Of a stretch of 64,000 nucleotides of DNA, positions 20,305 through 29,919 are shown piece after piece. The stretch lies in the NCBI RefSeq assembly GCF_024206495.1, contig NZ_JAMBPQ010000005.1, positions 248,001 through 312,000 on the forward strand, given 5' to 3'. The position numbers were made by a program, and so were the translations under genes. The notes below the pieces were generated by a model, which was given only the letters and a program-made list of their open reading frames with translations, was not told where the DNA came from and made no database searches. Origin of the DNA: Paraburkholderia sp. CNPSo 3272 (lineage in GTDB: Bacteria > Pseudomonadota > Gammaproteobacteria > Burkholderiales > Burkholderiaceae). How positions within the stretch are numbered: the first letter of the stretch is position 1; each line of letters starts with the position of its first letter.

Positions 20305-21138
20305 ATGAACGCCACTGAACCCGCCGGACTCGACATTCTGCACGTGAGCAAGCGCTATGGCGCGGGCGAGTCCACGCTCGTCGTGCTCGACGACGTGACG
20401 CTGCATGTACATCCCGGCGAATTCGTGAGCGTGCTCGGCGCGAGCGGATGCGGAAAATCCACGCTGCTACGCCTGATCGCCGGGCTCGACGCGGGCTATA
20501 GCGGCGCCATCATGATGCGCGGCGAACGTGTCGGCGACACCTCGCTCGAACGCGGCATCGTATTCCAGGATCATCGGCTGTTTCCCTGGCTCACGGCGGA
20601 ACAGAACATCCTGGCGGCGCTGCGCAACGCTCCACTTTCGGCACGCGAAAAACGCGCAGCGGTGGCCGAGCACATCGCACTCGTGGGCCTGACGGGCTTC
20701 GAGCGGGCCTATCCGCATCAGCTCTCGGGCGGCATGGCGCAGCGCGTGGCGATCGCGCGCGGCCTCGTCAATCGCCCGCGCGTGCTGCTGCTCGACGAAC
20801 CCTTCGGCGCGCTCGACGCCCTCACGCGCAGCCGTCTGCAAAACGAACTGCTGCGCATCTGGGAGCGCGAACGCATCACGATGATCCTCGTCACGCACGA
20901 TGTCGACGAGGCGATCTACCTGGGCGACCGTGTCGTGACGATGGCGCCGCGCCCCGGCCGCATTCGTCGCATCGTCGACGTGGCATTGCCGCGCCCGCGC
21001 GATCGAGCGGATTCGCGCTTCGTGCGGCTGCGCGACGAGATTCTCTCCGACTTCTCCGACGCCACGACACCGCCCGGCGCCACGCTGTTGCCCGACACTC
21101 TTGCCCAATCTCCAGGCCAATGGCGCATGGCGTGGTAG
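20305..21138 (+). CDS. ABC transporter ATP-binding protein (SsuB/TauB-like)
   Basis: A 277-residue ATPase. Walker A is GASGCGKST, the signature motif is [15 protein letters not shown], Walker B is [13 protein letters not shown], and the switch histidine is in [17 protein letters not shown]. The ATG at 20305 follows GGGAGAG. It energises uptake by the preceding binding protein and permeases. The C-terminal ~35 residues extend beyond the nucleotide-binding domain. Confidence 0.93.
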   Translation: MNATEPAGLDILHVSKRYGAGESTLVVLDDVTLHVHPGEFVSVLGASGCGKSTLLRLIAGLDAGYSGAIMMRGERVGDTSLERGIVFQDHRLFPWLTAEQNILAALRNAPLSAREKRAAVAEHIALVGLTGFERAYPHQLSGGMAQRVAIARGLVNRPRVLLLDEPFGALDALTRSRLQNELLRIWERERITMILVTHDVDEAIYLGDRVVTMAPRPGRIRRIVDVALPRPRDRADSRFVRLRDEILSDFSDATTPPGATLLPDTLAQSPGQWRMAW

Positions 21139-21475
21139 GCGCGCCGACCGACTGGCCGGTCACGCCTCACCCCTCCTCATGATCCCGACACCACCGGCGG
21201 CCCGGCTGTGCCAATTGCGCCCGGCGTGAGAAAATCTCTTTTCGAACGGAACGCACGCCGCGTCAGCGCCTTTGCAGCAGCCCGCTTTCCCGTAGTTAGC
21301 GGTCTTTTCTGCCGGTTTATCGACATATCTCGCCGGTTCGACGATTGAGCACCGGGAAAACGGTTGGCCTGGGCAACGTGACGCGAAGTTTTCCGATCCG
21401 CAAGGGGTCGGCTCAGCGTAAACTCCCGCTGTTGCCATTCGATAGTGTCGATTCATGATCAAGAGAGAAACATCC
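21139..21475. other. Intergenic region before carbonic anhydrase
   Basis: No gene is supported in these 337 bases. There is no strong hairpin terminator after the ABC operon. The carbonic anhydrase promoter should lie in the right half. Confidence 0.4.
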
Positions 21476-22177
21476 ATGCCAGACAACACCCACTCGCACG
21501 ACGATCACTCCGATTCGTGCGGCTGCGATCTGTTACACCTGCTCGACGGCGTGGACGAATTCACTCATCACGTGTTCCCGGGCAACAAGGAGCTGTTCCA
21601 CAGCCTCGCCCACAGCCAGGCGCCGCACACGCTCTTCATCACCTGCGCCGACTCGCGCGTCTCGCCGGAAATGATCACCCAGGCCAAGCCCGGTGATCTG
21701 TTCGTTTGCCGCAACATCGGCAATATCGTGCCGGCATATGGCGAAATGCTCGGCGGCGTTTCCGCCGTCGTGGAGTTCGCGGTGCTCGCGCTCAACGTCA
21801 AGCAGATCGTGCTGTGCGGCCATACCGATTGCGGCGCGATGAAGGGGCTCGCCTCGGGCGCGGAAGCCACGGCCGACATGCCCACCGTGCACGCGTGGCT
21901 GCGCAACGCGGAAGCCGCGCGCAGCGTGGTCAAGACCCGCGGTCTGGACGACGACCAGGTCGTTCAGGCGCTCGTGGAAGAAAACGTCCGCCTGCAACTC
22001 ACGCACCTGCGCACGCACCCCGCAGTGGCGGCGCGCGTCGCCCAGGGCCAGCTCGAACTGCAAGGCTGGGTCTACGACATCGGCCACGGCAAGGTCACCG
22101 TGCTGGACGAAGCACACGGCAAGTTCCTGTCGCTCGGCGAAGCGCGTGCGCGCTTGCGCAAGCGCGTCGAGGAATAA
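21476..22177 (+). CDS. can: Beta-class carbonic anhydrase
   Basis: A 233-residue zinc enzyme that interconverts CO2 and bicarbonate in the cytoplasm. Zinc ligands are Cys57, His116 and Cys119, seen in CADSRVS and GHTDCGAMKG; Asp59 and Arg61 form the usual dyad. The ATG at 21476 follows GAGAG; an in-frame ATG at 21455 is less likely. The first 17 residues are rich in His and Cys (HSHDDHSDSCGC), an extension that could bind metal. No operon partner is evident. Confidence 0.93.
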   Translation: MPDNTHSHDDHSDSCGCDLLHLLDGVDEFTHHVFPGNKELFHSLAHSQAPHTLFITCADSRVSPEMITQAKPGDLFVCRNIGNIVPAYGEMLGGVSAVVEFAVLALNVKQIVLCGHTDCGAMKGLASGAEATADMPTVHAWLRNAEAARSVVKTRGLDDDQVVQALVEENVRLQLTHLRTHPAVAARVAQGQLELQGWVYDIGHGKVTVLDEAHGKFLSLGEARARLRKRVEE

Positions 22178-22362
22178 TGGCCGGGCGCCGACGCGCCCGC
22201 GCCTTCACGCTGGCTGCCAGGTTCAGTCCAGCGCCGGGGCGGCGGTTCACGCCGCCCCATCGCTCTCCCCTTATGCATTCCGCATGAACTGAGGTGCGTC
22301 CACAGCGCATTTCAGGTCTTGTCGCGCAATTTTCTCAATCTGCGTAATAATTCTTTGCGAAT

Positions 22363-22397
22363 TAGGGGTTTACCCTAGGACAAAACCCGACTACACT
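22363..22397 (+). promoter_or_regulatory. Promoter-like element overlapping a TAGGG-N5-CCCTA inverted repeat
   Basis: The inverted repeat TAGGG / CCCTA covers 22363-22377. Inside it TTTACC (22369-22374) could be a -35 box, and TACACT (22392-22397) a -10 box, with a 17-base spacer. A regulator bound to the repeat would cover the -35 box. Assignment rests on pattern only. Confidence 0.4.
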
Positions 22398-22459
22398 CTC
22401 GGCCGTACTACCTGCGGCGCCCTGTCGCACAAGAAGAAGAATTCCGGAGGTTGGTCGCT

Positions 22460-22549
22460 ATGCAGCACGTTCCCCCGCCGTCGCATCACCTGTCTCATCC
22501 CGGCTTCAACCGCACTACCGGCGCATTGCGCCGTCCCACGCTTCGCTAG
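22460..22549 (+). CDS. Possible 29-residue leader peptide
   Basis: A short ORF begins with ATG eight bases after a GGAGG ribosome binding site and encodes 29 residues rich in Pro, His and Arg (MQHVPPPSHHLSHPGFNRTT). It lies about 60 bases downstream of the promoter-like element and 193 bases upstream of the 58-residue gene. It may be a leader peptide or a small protein. Only the ribosome binding site and position support it. Confidence 0.35.
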   Translation: MQHVPPPSHHLSHPGFNRTTGALRRPTLR

Positions 22550-22742
22550 TTCAGCGCGCGTGTCCTGCCGTCGCGCACGCGCCGCGGCAGGCGAACTTGA
22601 AAGGCCCACTCCGCGTCATCGCCGTTTCACTCCGTCGCTCCCATGGCGGCAAACGGCGCGCGCCCTTGCGCGTATGGACGCCCGGTAATGGGCTTCGCAC
22701 CCGTCACGGGCCGAGCGCCCGGTTACCGAAGGAGAAGCATCC

Positions 22743-22919
22743 ATGGAGTCTGCGCAGAACCGTCAGTCGAAAGTCGAAGTGAAGTTGTTCCTGCACCCGG
22801 AAGATCATTACCGCGCGATGGCCGCCGCGAAGACGCTCAATCTCGCGGAGCGCGAGTTCTTCGCGCTGGCGCTGCATCTGGGCGCGACCCAGATCCTGCG
22901 CCAGACGGAAGCGGCTTGA
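22743..22919 (+). CDS. Small hypothetical protein (58 residues)
   Basis: A 58-residue ORF with a strong ribosome binding site (AAGGAG, eight bases before the ATG). The sequence is helical and protein-like (VEVKLFLHPEDHYRAMAAAK followed by TLNLAEREFFALALHLGAT). It has no signal or membrane segment. It faces the aldo/keto reductase gene tail to tail with only 27 bases between. I do not recognise a family; the size and composition would fit a small regulatory or DNA-binding protein, but this is a guess. Confidence 0.65.
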   Translation: MESAQNRQSKVEVKLFLHPEDHYRAMAAAKTLNLAEREFFALALHLGATQILRQTEAA

Positions 22920-22946
22920 TAAGGCCTCACCGGAAGAAGCGCCTCG

Positions 22947-23972
<1,026 letters not shown>

Positions 23973-24259
23973 TTCCGACTCTCCATTAATCAACGGGTTG
24001 ACGATGTGATGCCGACAGCGGACGAGTCTACGCGCTTCGATTCGGGCTTGCCGCGCGGGTCACACGGCGAACGGCTCGCCGCGCCGCGGACCCCCGCGCG
24101 GCTGTACAGATGCTTTTGCCTGATGGAAACTGTCGCCTTTCACCGCGGGCTTTCGGCTTCACTATCCGGTCCGCACTGTTCCGATCGGCACTCACTCCGC
24201 TTCCCGCCCATGCTCCGTACCAGGACCAGATTGATTCGCCTCTGCCGCGTGGAGGCGCA

Positions 24260-25687
24260 ATGACCGCTCCCGCACAACGTTCCCCCGGCGTCGGCTGGCT
24301 GCCGTACCTCGTCGCCGCCACGTTCTTCATGGAGTACCTCGACACGACCGTGATCGCCACGGCGCTCCCGCAGATGGCGCGCTCGTTCGGCATCGGCCCG
24401 AATAGCCTGAGTCTTGGCGTGACCGCCTACATGCTCGCGCTCGCCATCTTCATTCCGGCCAGCGGATGGGTGGCTGATCGCTGCGGCGCGCGCACCGTGT
24501 TCTTCAGCGCCGTGGTCACGTTCACGGTGGCGTCCGTGCTGTGCGGGATCTCGCAGAACGTCGACGAGTTCGTCGCCGCGCGTATTCTGCAGGGCATAGG
24601 CGGCGCGATGATGGTGCCGGTCGGGCGCATGATCGTCGTGCGCAGCACCGAGAAAAGCAAGCTCATGCAGGCGATCTCGACGATCACCTGGCCTGCCATC
24701 GCCGCGCCCGTGGTGGGACCGCCCATCGGCGGCTTCATCACGACGTACGCGTCGTGGCGCTGGATCTTTCTGCTGAACGTGCCGTTCGGCATCGCGGTGC
24801 TCGCGGCCATCGCCGCCATCGTGCCGAATCTGCGCGGCGAACAGCGCCGGCCGCTCGACGTGGCGGGGCTCGTGCTGAGCGGCGCCGCGCTCACCGCCAT
24901 CCTTTACGGCGCGGAACTCGCAAGCCAGGCGGGCCAGAATCCGTGGCGCGCGGTGGCGGTCGTTGCGGCGGGCGTCGCGATCGGGGTCGTCGCGTTCGTG
25001 CACGCGAAACGGCATCCGCACCCGCTCGTCGATGTTTCCACGCTGAAAGTGCCGACCTTTTCCGTCACGATCGTGACCGGTTCGATCACGCGTATCGGCA
25101 TCGGCGCGGCGCCGTATCTGATGCCGCTGATGTTCCAGATCGGCTTCGGTCTCTCGGCGTTCAAGTCCGGCCTGCTGCTGCTCGCGAGCGCGCTCGGCAA
25201 TCTCGGCATGAAGGCGCTCACGACGCGCATTCTCGAGCGCTGGGGCTTCCGGCTCGTTTCCGTCGTCGACGTCAGCGTCGCGGGCGTCTCGTTGATCGCG
25301 TGCGGCCTGCTCACGCCCGGCACGCCGCTCGCCATCGTGCTGGTCGTCGTGTTCGTCTACGGCATGGCGCGCTCGATGCAGTTCTCGACCCTCGCCACGC
25401 TGGCCTACGCCGACGTCGCGCAGCCGCAGATGAGCGCGGCCAGCACGCTCTGGAGCGCCGCGGCGCAGATGACGATCGGCCTTGGCATTGCATTCGGCGC
25501 GCTCGCGCTGCGCGTGGCCGCGAACCTGAACGGCGAAACCACGGGCCATGTGTTCACGCTCGACGACTTCCGGCTCGCCTTTCTCGCGGCCGGCGTGCTC
25601 ACGCTGATTTCGGTGTGGGGTTATGCGCAGATGGCGCGCGATGCGGGAAGGAACGTGGGCGGCGGCTCGCGCAGGCAGCGCGCGTAG
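24260..25687 (+). CDS. MFS drug exporter, DHA2 (EmrB/QacA) family
   Basis: A 475-residue transporter with about fourteen helices. DHA2 motifs are present: MEYLDTTVIATALPQMARSF in helix 1, WVADRCGARTVFF in the loop 2-3 region, and the antiporter motif near PAIAAPVVGPPIGGFITTY. It exports hydrophobic compounds with protons. ATG 24260 follows GGAGG closely. No adaptor gene is adjacent, so it probably works alone in the inner membrane. A similar protein is encoded at 32.7-34.1 kb. Confidence 0.9.
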   Translation: MTAPAQRSPGVGWLPYLVAATFFMEYLDTTVIATALPQMARSFGIGPNSLSLGVTAYMLALAIFIPASGWVADRCGARTVFFSAVVTFTVASVLCGISQNVDEFVAARILQGIGGAMMVPVGRMIVVRSTEKSKLMQAISTITWPAIAAPVVGPPIGGFITTYASWRWIFLLNVPFGIAVLAAIAAIVPNLRGEQRRPLDVAGLVLSGAALTAILYGAELASQAGQNPWRAVAVVAAGVAIGVVAFVHAKRHPHPLVDVSTLKVPTFSVTIVTGSITRIGIGAAPYLMPLMFQIGFGLSAFKSGLLLLASALGNLGMKALTTRILERWGFRLVSVVDVSVAGVSLIACGLLTPGTPLAIVLVVVFVYGMARSMQFSTLATLAYADVAQPQMSAASTLWSAAAQMTIGLGIAFGALALRVAANLNGETTGHVFTLDDFRLAFLAAGVLTLISVWGYAQMARDAGRNVGGGSRRQRA

Positions 25688-25730
25688 GTCCCCGCCGCGC
25701 GCCTGGCAACGCGCGGCGCAAGGACTACCG

Positions 25731-26753
25731 TTATTTGGAAAGGCTTGCCCGCACGGTGTATTCGGCTTCCTCGCCCGCCTCAAGCTCATCGGCATGGGCA
25801 TGCGCCGCGTGGAACTCGTTGGACAGCGGCTCGACCGGATAACCGTGGCGCTCCCAGGCGTCGAGGCCGCCCTTGAGCGCGCGCGCATGATAGATGTGCT
25901 TGTTGCGCAACTGATCGACGATGCGCTTGGCCGTCGCCTCGTTCGGGCACACGCAGTACACGACGATCGGACGCCCGATCAGCTCGGGCGAGAGTTCTTC
26001 GCTCGATTCGAGATTCAGCGGCCGCGCACCGGGAATCCGGTAGGCCTCCTTCTGGCGCACGGCTTGTGGACGCGCGTCGAGCACGATGGGCGGCGCGCTC
26101 GACTTCATCATCTCGTCGAGTTGATCGGGCGAAATGCGGTGCGTCGCCAGCCAGTGGCGGAACTGCATGCGCCGCAGGCAGCGCCACGCGAGGAACAGCA
26201 CGCTCGCCACGGCGAGCACGTCGAAAATCGTCATGCCGTTCGCGCGCACGAACGCCGCGAATCGCACGATTTCCGCATGGAGCGCCGCGCCGCCGAGCAG
26301 CCATGTGCCCGCCCACAACGCCGCGCCGACCGTGTCCCACAGCAGGAAGACGTGGACCGCCACCGTTGTCGTGCCGAGCAGCGGCGCGGAAATCAGGCCG
26401 AGCCCCGGCACGAACTTCGCCACCGCGAGAATGGGCGCGCCGTAGCGCTCGAATACGTTGCGCGCGATGCGGATCGTCGTGTCCAGCGACAGCGAAAAAC
26501 GCACGAGGCCATTGAGCAGGCGCCGCCCGCGCTTGCGGCCCGCGGCGAACCACAGCGAGTCCGCGAGCAGCGTGGCGATCACGGCCGCCGCCAGCAGGCT
26601 CCCGTAGGACGTCTCGCCGCTCGCCGCCATCGTGCCCGCGAGAATCAACACCGGCGCGGCCGGCACGGGCACGCCCAGTTGCGTGACGAGTACGCTGAGA
26701 AAGACCGCTCCGGCGCCGAAATCGGGTGGAATCGCGGTGGGGAGCGTCAACAT
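25731..26753 (-). CDS. DedA-family membrane protein fused to a rhodanese domain
   Basis: A 340-residue two-domain protein. Residues ~1-200 are a DedA/SNARE-associated integral membrane domain (GVPVPAAPVLILAGTMAASG, FVPGLGLISAPLLG), a family of lipid scramblases or proton-linked transporters. Residues ~215-320 form a cytoplasmic rhodanese domain (PPIVLDARPQAVRQKEAYRI) with the active-site Cys in VVYCVCPNEATAKR. The chain ends in a His/Glu-rich tail. The fusion links a sulfur-transfer or persulfide-handling domain to a membrane protein. The role is not known. Confidence 0.88.
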   Translation of the reverse strand: MLTLPTAIPPDFGAGAVFLSVLVTQLGVPVPAAPVLILAGTMAASGETSYGSLLAAAVIATLLADSLWFAAGRKRGRRLLNGLVRFSLSLDTTIRIARNVFERYGAPILAVAKFVPGLGLISAPLLGTTTVAVHVFLLWDTVGAALWAGTWLLGGAALHAEIVRFAAFVRANGMTIFDVLAVASVLFLAWRCLRRMQFRHWLATHRISPDQLDEMMKSSAPPIVLDARPQAVRQKEAYRIPGARPLNLESSEELSPELIGRPIVVYCVCPNEATAKRIVDQLRNKHIYHARALKGGLDAWERHGYPVEPLSNEFHAAHAHADELEAGEEAEYTVRASLSK

Positions 26754-26983
26754 TTCGAGATAACCTGCGCGCAGGGATATTCAGGTAAGGAAACGTGGCG
26801 CGCATACCGCGCCGGCCGAGGGTGGAGATTACCCCAACGTGCCATTCCTTGCTCTCGTTGACGCAGGCTTCGCGGCGGCATCGCAGACGGGGATCCGGCC
26901 CCGCTGCTGTCGCTTTCGCGCCGATGCGAAACGATGCTAATCTCATAAGAGTTGCTTTTTCCAGCCGTTTTCCGTCAAGAAAC

Positions 26984-27802
26984 ATGCGTTACTGGCATCT
27001 CGATAGACCGAGGCACGGAGGTCAATTCGACCTCTCGCGCGTCACCAGCCTCGTTTCGGCCATCGGCCGCGACGACGCCAATGCGCTCGCCGCCGAAGTG
27101 CTGAACATGCTCGGCCCGGCGACGTCGGTCACGCAGTGCACCGTGTTCGCTTACGAATTCGGCAACCGGCCGCGCACGGTTTCCGTGGCCGATCATCGAG
27201 GCGGGCGCTTTCTGCGCGACGTCGCCGACACCTACGCGCGCCTCTTCTACGCGCTCGACGGCAATCAGCAGATCGTCAGCGGCGGTTCGACCGACAAGCC
27301 CGGTTCGTCGCTCGTGCTGCACTGGCAAAGCAGCGCGGACATCGCGCACGACGGTTACCGCACCGCGTGTTACGCGACGCCCAATGTGTCCGACCGGCTC
27401 TCACTGCTGCTGCAGCCGGCCGCCGACATCTGGCTCTCCGTGAACTTGTACCGCGAAAGCGACGCCGGTAATTTTCAGCCGGGTGCAGTGGAACTGGTGG
27501 AATCGCTCGCCCCGCTGATCGGCGAGTCGGCACGGCATCACTACACGATTCGCGGCCAGAGCCAGCTCGGCATTCCTCAGATGATGCTCGCGCGCCTGCG
27601 CGGACTCTGCCCCACGCTTTCCAAACGCGAACTCGACGCCCTGCGCGGCGTGCTCGAAGGACGAAGCGCGGTCGAAATCGCCGAGTGCATGGGCGTGAAG
27701 CCCAGCAGTGTGGTGACGTATCAAAAACGCGCGTATCAGCGGCTGGGCATTTCTAGCCAGCGGCAGCTTTTTGCGCTTTGTCTGGCGACGGATCAGGGCT
27801 AA
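26984..27802 (+). CDS. LuxR-type transcriptional regulator
   Basis: A 272-residue regulator. The C-terminal ~65 residues are a LuxR helix-turn-helix (LSKRELDALRGVLEGRSAVE then CMGVKPSSVVTYQKRAYQRL). The N-terminal ~200 residues are an unassigned sensor-like domain. ATG 26984 is the likely start; the longer frame upstream is arginine-rich. It lies 169 bases upstream of the flavin monooxygenase gene, on the same strand, and may regulate it. Confidence 0.85.
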   Translation: MRYWHLDRPRHGGQFDLSRVTSLVSAIGRDDANALAAEVLNMLGPATSVTQCTVFAYEFGNRPRTVSVADHRGGRFLRDVADTYARLFYALDGNQQIVSGGSTDKPGSSLVLHWQSSADIAHDGYRTACYATPNVSDRLSLLLQPAADIWLSVNLYRESDAGNFQPGAVELVESLAPLIGESARHHYTIRGQSQLGIPQMMLARLRGLCPTLSKRELDALRGVLEGRSAVEIAECMGVKPSSVVTYQKRAYQRLGISSQRQLFALCLATDQG

Positions 27803-27860
27803 CGACCCGCCGCACGCGCGCAGAGCAGAACGCCTGCGCACCTCCCGGTATGCCCCTGTA

Positions 27861-27875
27861 CCCAAATTGAGGACA
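27861..27875 (+). promoter_or_regulatory. Shared motif copy 1, upstream of the flavin monooxygenase
   Basis: The sequence CCCAAATTGAGGACA lies 97 bases before the monooxygenase start. A near-identical copy, with one extra T, lies at 30690-30705 near the other LuxR-type gene. The pair suggests a common regulator-binding site. Confidence 0.4.
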
Positions 27876-27971
27876 GCGGCCCGCGCCTCGCGCTCCATAC
27901 TGCCTTCATCGCCAGCGCCCCCGCGGGGCAAGCCGGCAGCACAAGACTTATGTATCGGAGACGCAATCCCC

Positions 27972-29675
27972 ATGAGCGCCGGATTCAAACCCTATCCGTT
28001 CGAGGCCAGGCAGTACGCCGCCCGCTTGCCCGAACTCGAAGGCGGCCGTGAAGCGCAGCGCCACGCCGTGACCATCGTCGGCGGCGGTCCAGTCGGCCTC
28101 GCCATCGCGCTCGGCCTCGCGAAGCACGGCGTGCGCTCGGTGCTGATCGAAGCCGACGCATCGGTCTGCTACGGCAGCCGCGCGATCTGCATTTCGCGCC
28201 GCAGCCTTGAAATCGTCGAGCGACTCGGCGCGCTCGACGGCTTCCTCGCCAAGGGCCTGCCGTGGACCGGCGGGCGCAGCTTCTATCGCAACGACGAAGT
28301 GCTGCACTTCACGATGCCGCAGGACGAAAACCAGAAGCTGCCGCCGATGGTCAACCTCGCGCAGTACCACATCGAGCAGTTCCTGCTCGACGCGGCAGAG
28401 CGGCAGGCCGATCTCATCGACATTCGCTGGTGCACGAAACTGACGGCCGTGCAGGACGACGCGCATGGCGCGACGCTCTCGCTCTCCACGCCCGCGGGCG
28501 ACTACACCGCGCAGACTGACTGGCTCATCGCCGCGGACGGCGGCCGCAGCACGGTGCGCGAGTCGCTCGGCCTGAAGCTTCAGGGCACGAGCTATGAGGG
28601 CCGTTATGTGATCGTCGACATCCTGCTCGACAGCGCGCGGCCCACGGAACGGCTCGCATATTTCGACCCGGCGTCGAATCCCGGCTCGACCGTGCTCGTC
28701 CACAAGCAGCCCGACAACGTCTGGCGCATCGACTATCAGCTGCGCGACGGCGAAGACGCCGACGAAGCGATCAAGCCCGAAAACGTCATGCCGCGCGTGC
28801 AGAGCCTGCTCGACATGATGGGCGAGAAAGCATCGTGGTCGCCCGTCTGGATCACGATCTACAAGGCCAATGCGCTCACGCTCGAGCGCTATCGCCACGG
28901 CCGGGTGCTGTTCGCGGGCGACGCGGCGCACCTCGTGCCGATCTTCGGCGTGCGCGGCGCGAACTCGGGCATCGACGACGCCGACAACCTGGCGTGGAAG
29001 CTCGCCTATGTCGTGAAGGGCCTCGCGAGCGACGCGTTGCTCGACAGCTACTCCGACGAGCGCGTCTACGCTGCGCACGAAAACTTGAGCTACGGCACGA
29101 AGAGCACGGAGTTCATGGCGCCGCCGTCGTTCGCCTTCGATCTGATGCGCACCGCCGTGCTGAGCCTCGCGCGCGAGCACGCCGCCGTGCGCTCGCTGAT
29201 CAATCCGCGCCAGACTTCGGCTATCGCCTACGCGGCCTCGCCGCTCAACGCGGCTTCCGACGCGTTCGCGAACGGCCCGGCGCCGGGCACGGTGCTGCCC
29301 GAATGCCCGCTCACGATCGTCGATCAAACAGGCGCGCGCGACGGCCACCTGACCGACTTGATCGCGCCATGCTTTACGGCGTTTTACTTCAGCGAGGATG
29401 GCACAACGCCCGCCCCGATCGCCGCGCTCGAAACGACGCTGGCCGCGCGCGCACTGCCGTTCGCGCTGGCGCCGCTCGCGCAGCGCCAGCCCGGCGACGC
29501 ATCACGCCGCAGCGGCTGGGATCGAACCGGACGCCTGTTCCCGATGTACGGCGCCAAGCCCGGCACGCTCTACCTCGTGCGCCCGGACGGCCATGTGCTC
29601 GGCCGCTGGCACGGCGAGTCCGGCTCCGTCGCCACGCAGGCGCTTGCCGCCCTCGACCACGCGCTGTGCGCCTGA
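27972..29675 (+). CDS. FAD-dependent aromatic-ring monooxygenase (PheA/TfdB/MhpA-like)
   Basis: A 567-residue class A flavoprotein hydroxylase. The FAD-binding GxGxxG fold is VTIVGGGPVGLAIALGLAKH, the DG motif is WLIAADGGRSTVRE, and the GD motif is RVLFAGDAAHLVPIFGVRG. The C-terminal third is a thioredoxin-like extension as in phenol hydroxylases. It hydroxylates an aromatic acid or phenol with NAD(P)H and O2; the substrate is unknown. A ribosome binding site GGAG precedes the ATG. A DUF2783 gene follows 34 bases downstream, a pairing seen for this enzyme type in related bacteria. Confidence 0.9.
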   Translation: MSAGFKPYPFEARQYAARLPELEGGREAQRHAVTIVGGGPVGLAIALGLAKHGVRSVLIEADASVCYGSRAICISRRSLEIVERLGALDGFLAKGLPWTGGRSFYRNDEVLHFTMPQDENQKLPPMVNLAQYHIEQFLLDAAERQADLIDIRWCTKLTAVQDDAHGATLSLSTPAGDYTAQTDWLIAADGGRSTVRESLGLKLQGTSYEGRYVIVDILLDSARPTERLAYFDPASNPGSTVLVHKQPDNVWRIDYQLRDGEDADEAIKPENVMPRVQSLLDMMGEKASWSPVWITIYKANALTLERYRHGRVLFAGDAAHLVPIFGVRGANSGIDDADNLAWKLAYVVKGLASDALLDSYSDERVYAAHENLSYGTKSTEFMAPPSFAFDLMRTAVLSLAREHAAVRSLINPRQTSAIAYAASPLNAASDAFANGPAPGTVLPECPLTIVDQTGARDGHLTDLIAPCFTAFYFSEDGTTPAPIAALETTLAARALPFALAPLAQRQPGDASRRSGWDRTGRLFPMYGAKPGTLYLVRPDGHVLGRWHGESGSVATQALAALDHALCA

Positions 29676-29709
29676 GCGCTGGCGGATACACGTAAAGATG
29701 GAGAAAGCC

Positions 29710-29901
29710 ATGACCGACAGCGAACTCGACGCCGTCTACACGCAGCTGTGCAAGACCATGACCAATCTGGGCGAAGCCAACGGCCCGCTCTTTCTCGCGC
29801 GTTTCGCGCTGCTCGCGATCGAACGGATCGGCAACCCGCAAACCTGCCTCGGGTTGATCGATGCCGCAGGCAAGAACGTTTCGGCGGCGGTGGCGGAATA
29901 A
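29710..29901 (+). CDS. DUF2783 family small protein
   Basis: A 63-residue helical protein (LDAVYTQLCKTMTNLGEANG, then PLFLARFALLAIERIG) that resembles DUF2783. GGAG lies nine bases before the ATG at 29710. It is placed directly after the flavin monooxygenase and is probably an accessory or chaperone-like partner of it. The function of the family is not known. Confidence 0.75.
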   Translation: MTDSELDAVYTQLCKTMTNLGEANGPLFLARFALLAIERIGNPQTCLGLIDAAGKNVSAAVAE

Positions 29902-29919
29902 CGGGAAGGTCGGCGCGCC

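Larger units (their letters stand above)
22178..22742. other. Long leader region with promoter-like element and a 29-codon ORF
   Basis: These 565 bases hold no ORF of normal size. They contain a promoter-like sequence over an inverted repeat (22363-22397), a 29-residue ORF with a strong ribosome binding site (22460-22549), and GC-rich hairpin-prone sequence (22680-22735) just before a 58-residue ORF. Together they look like one transcription unit of short peptides. Confidence 0.5.
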
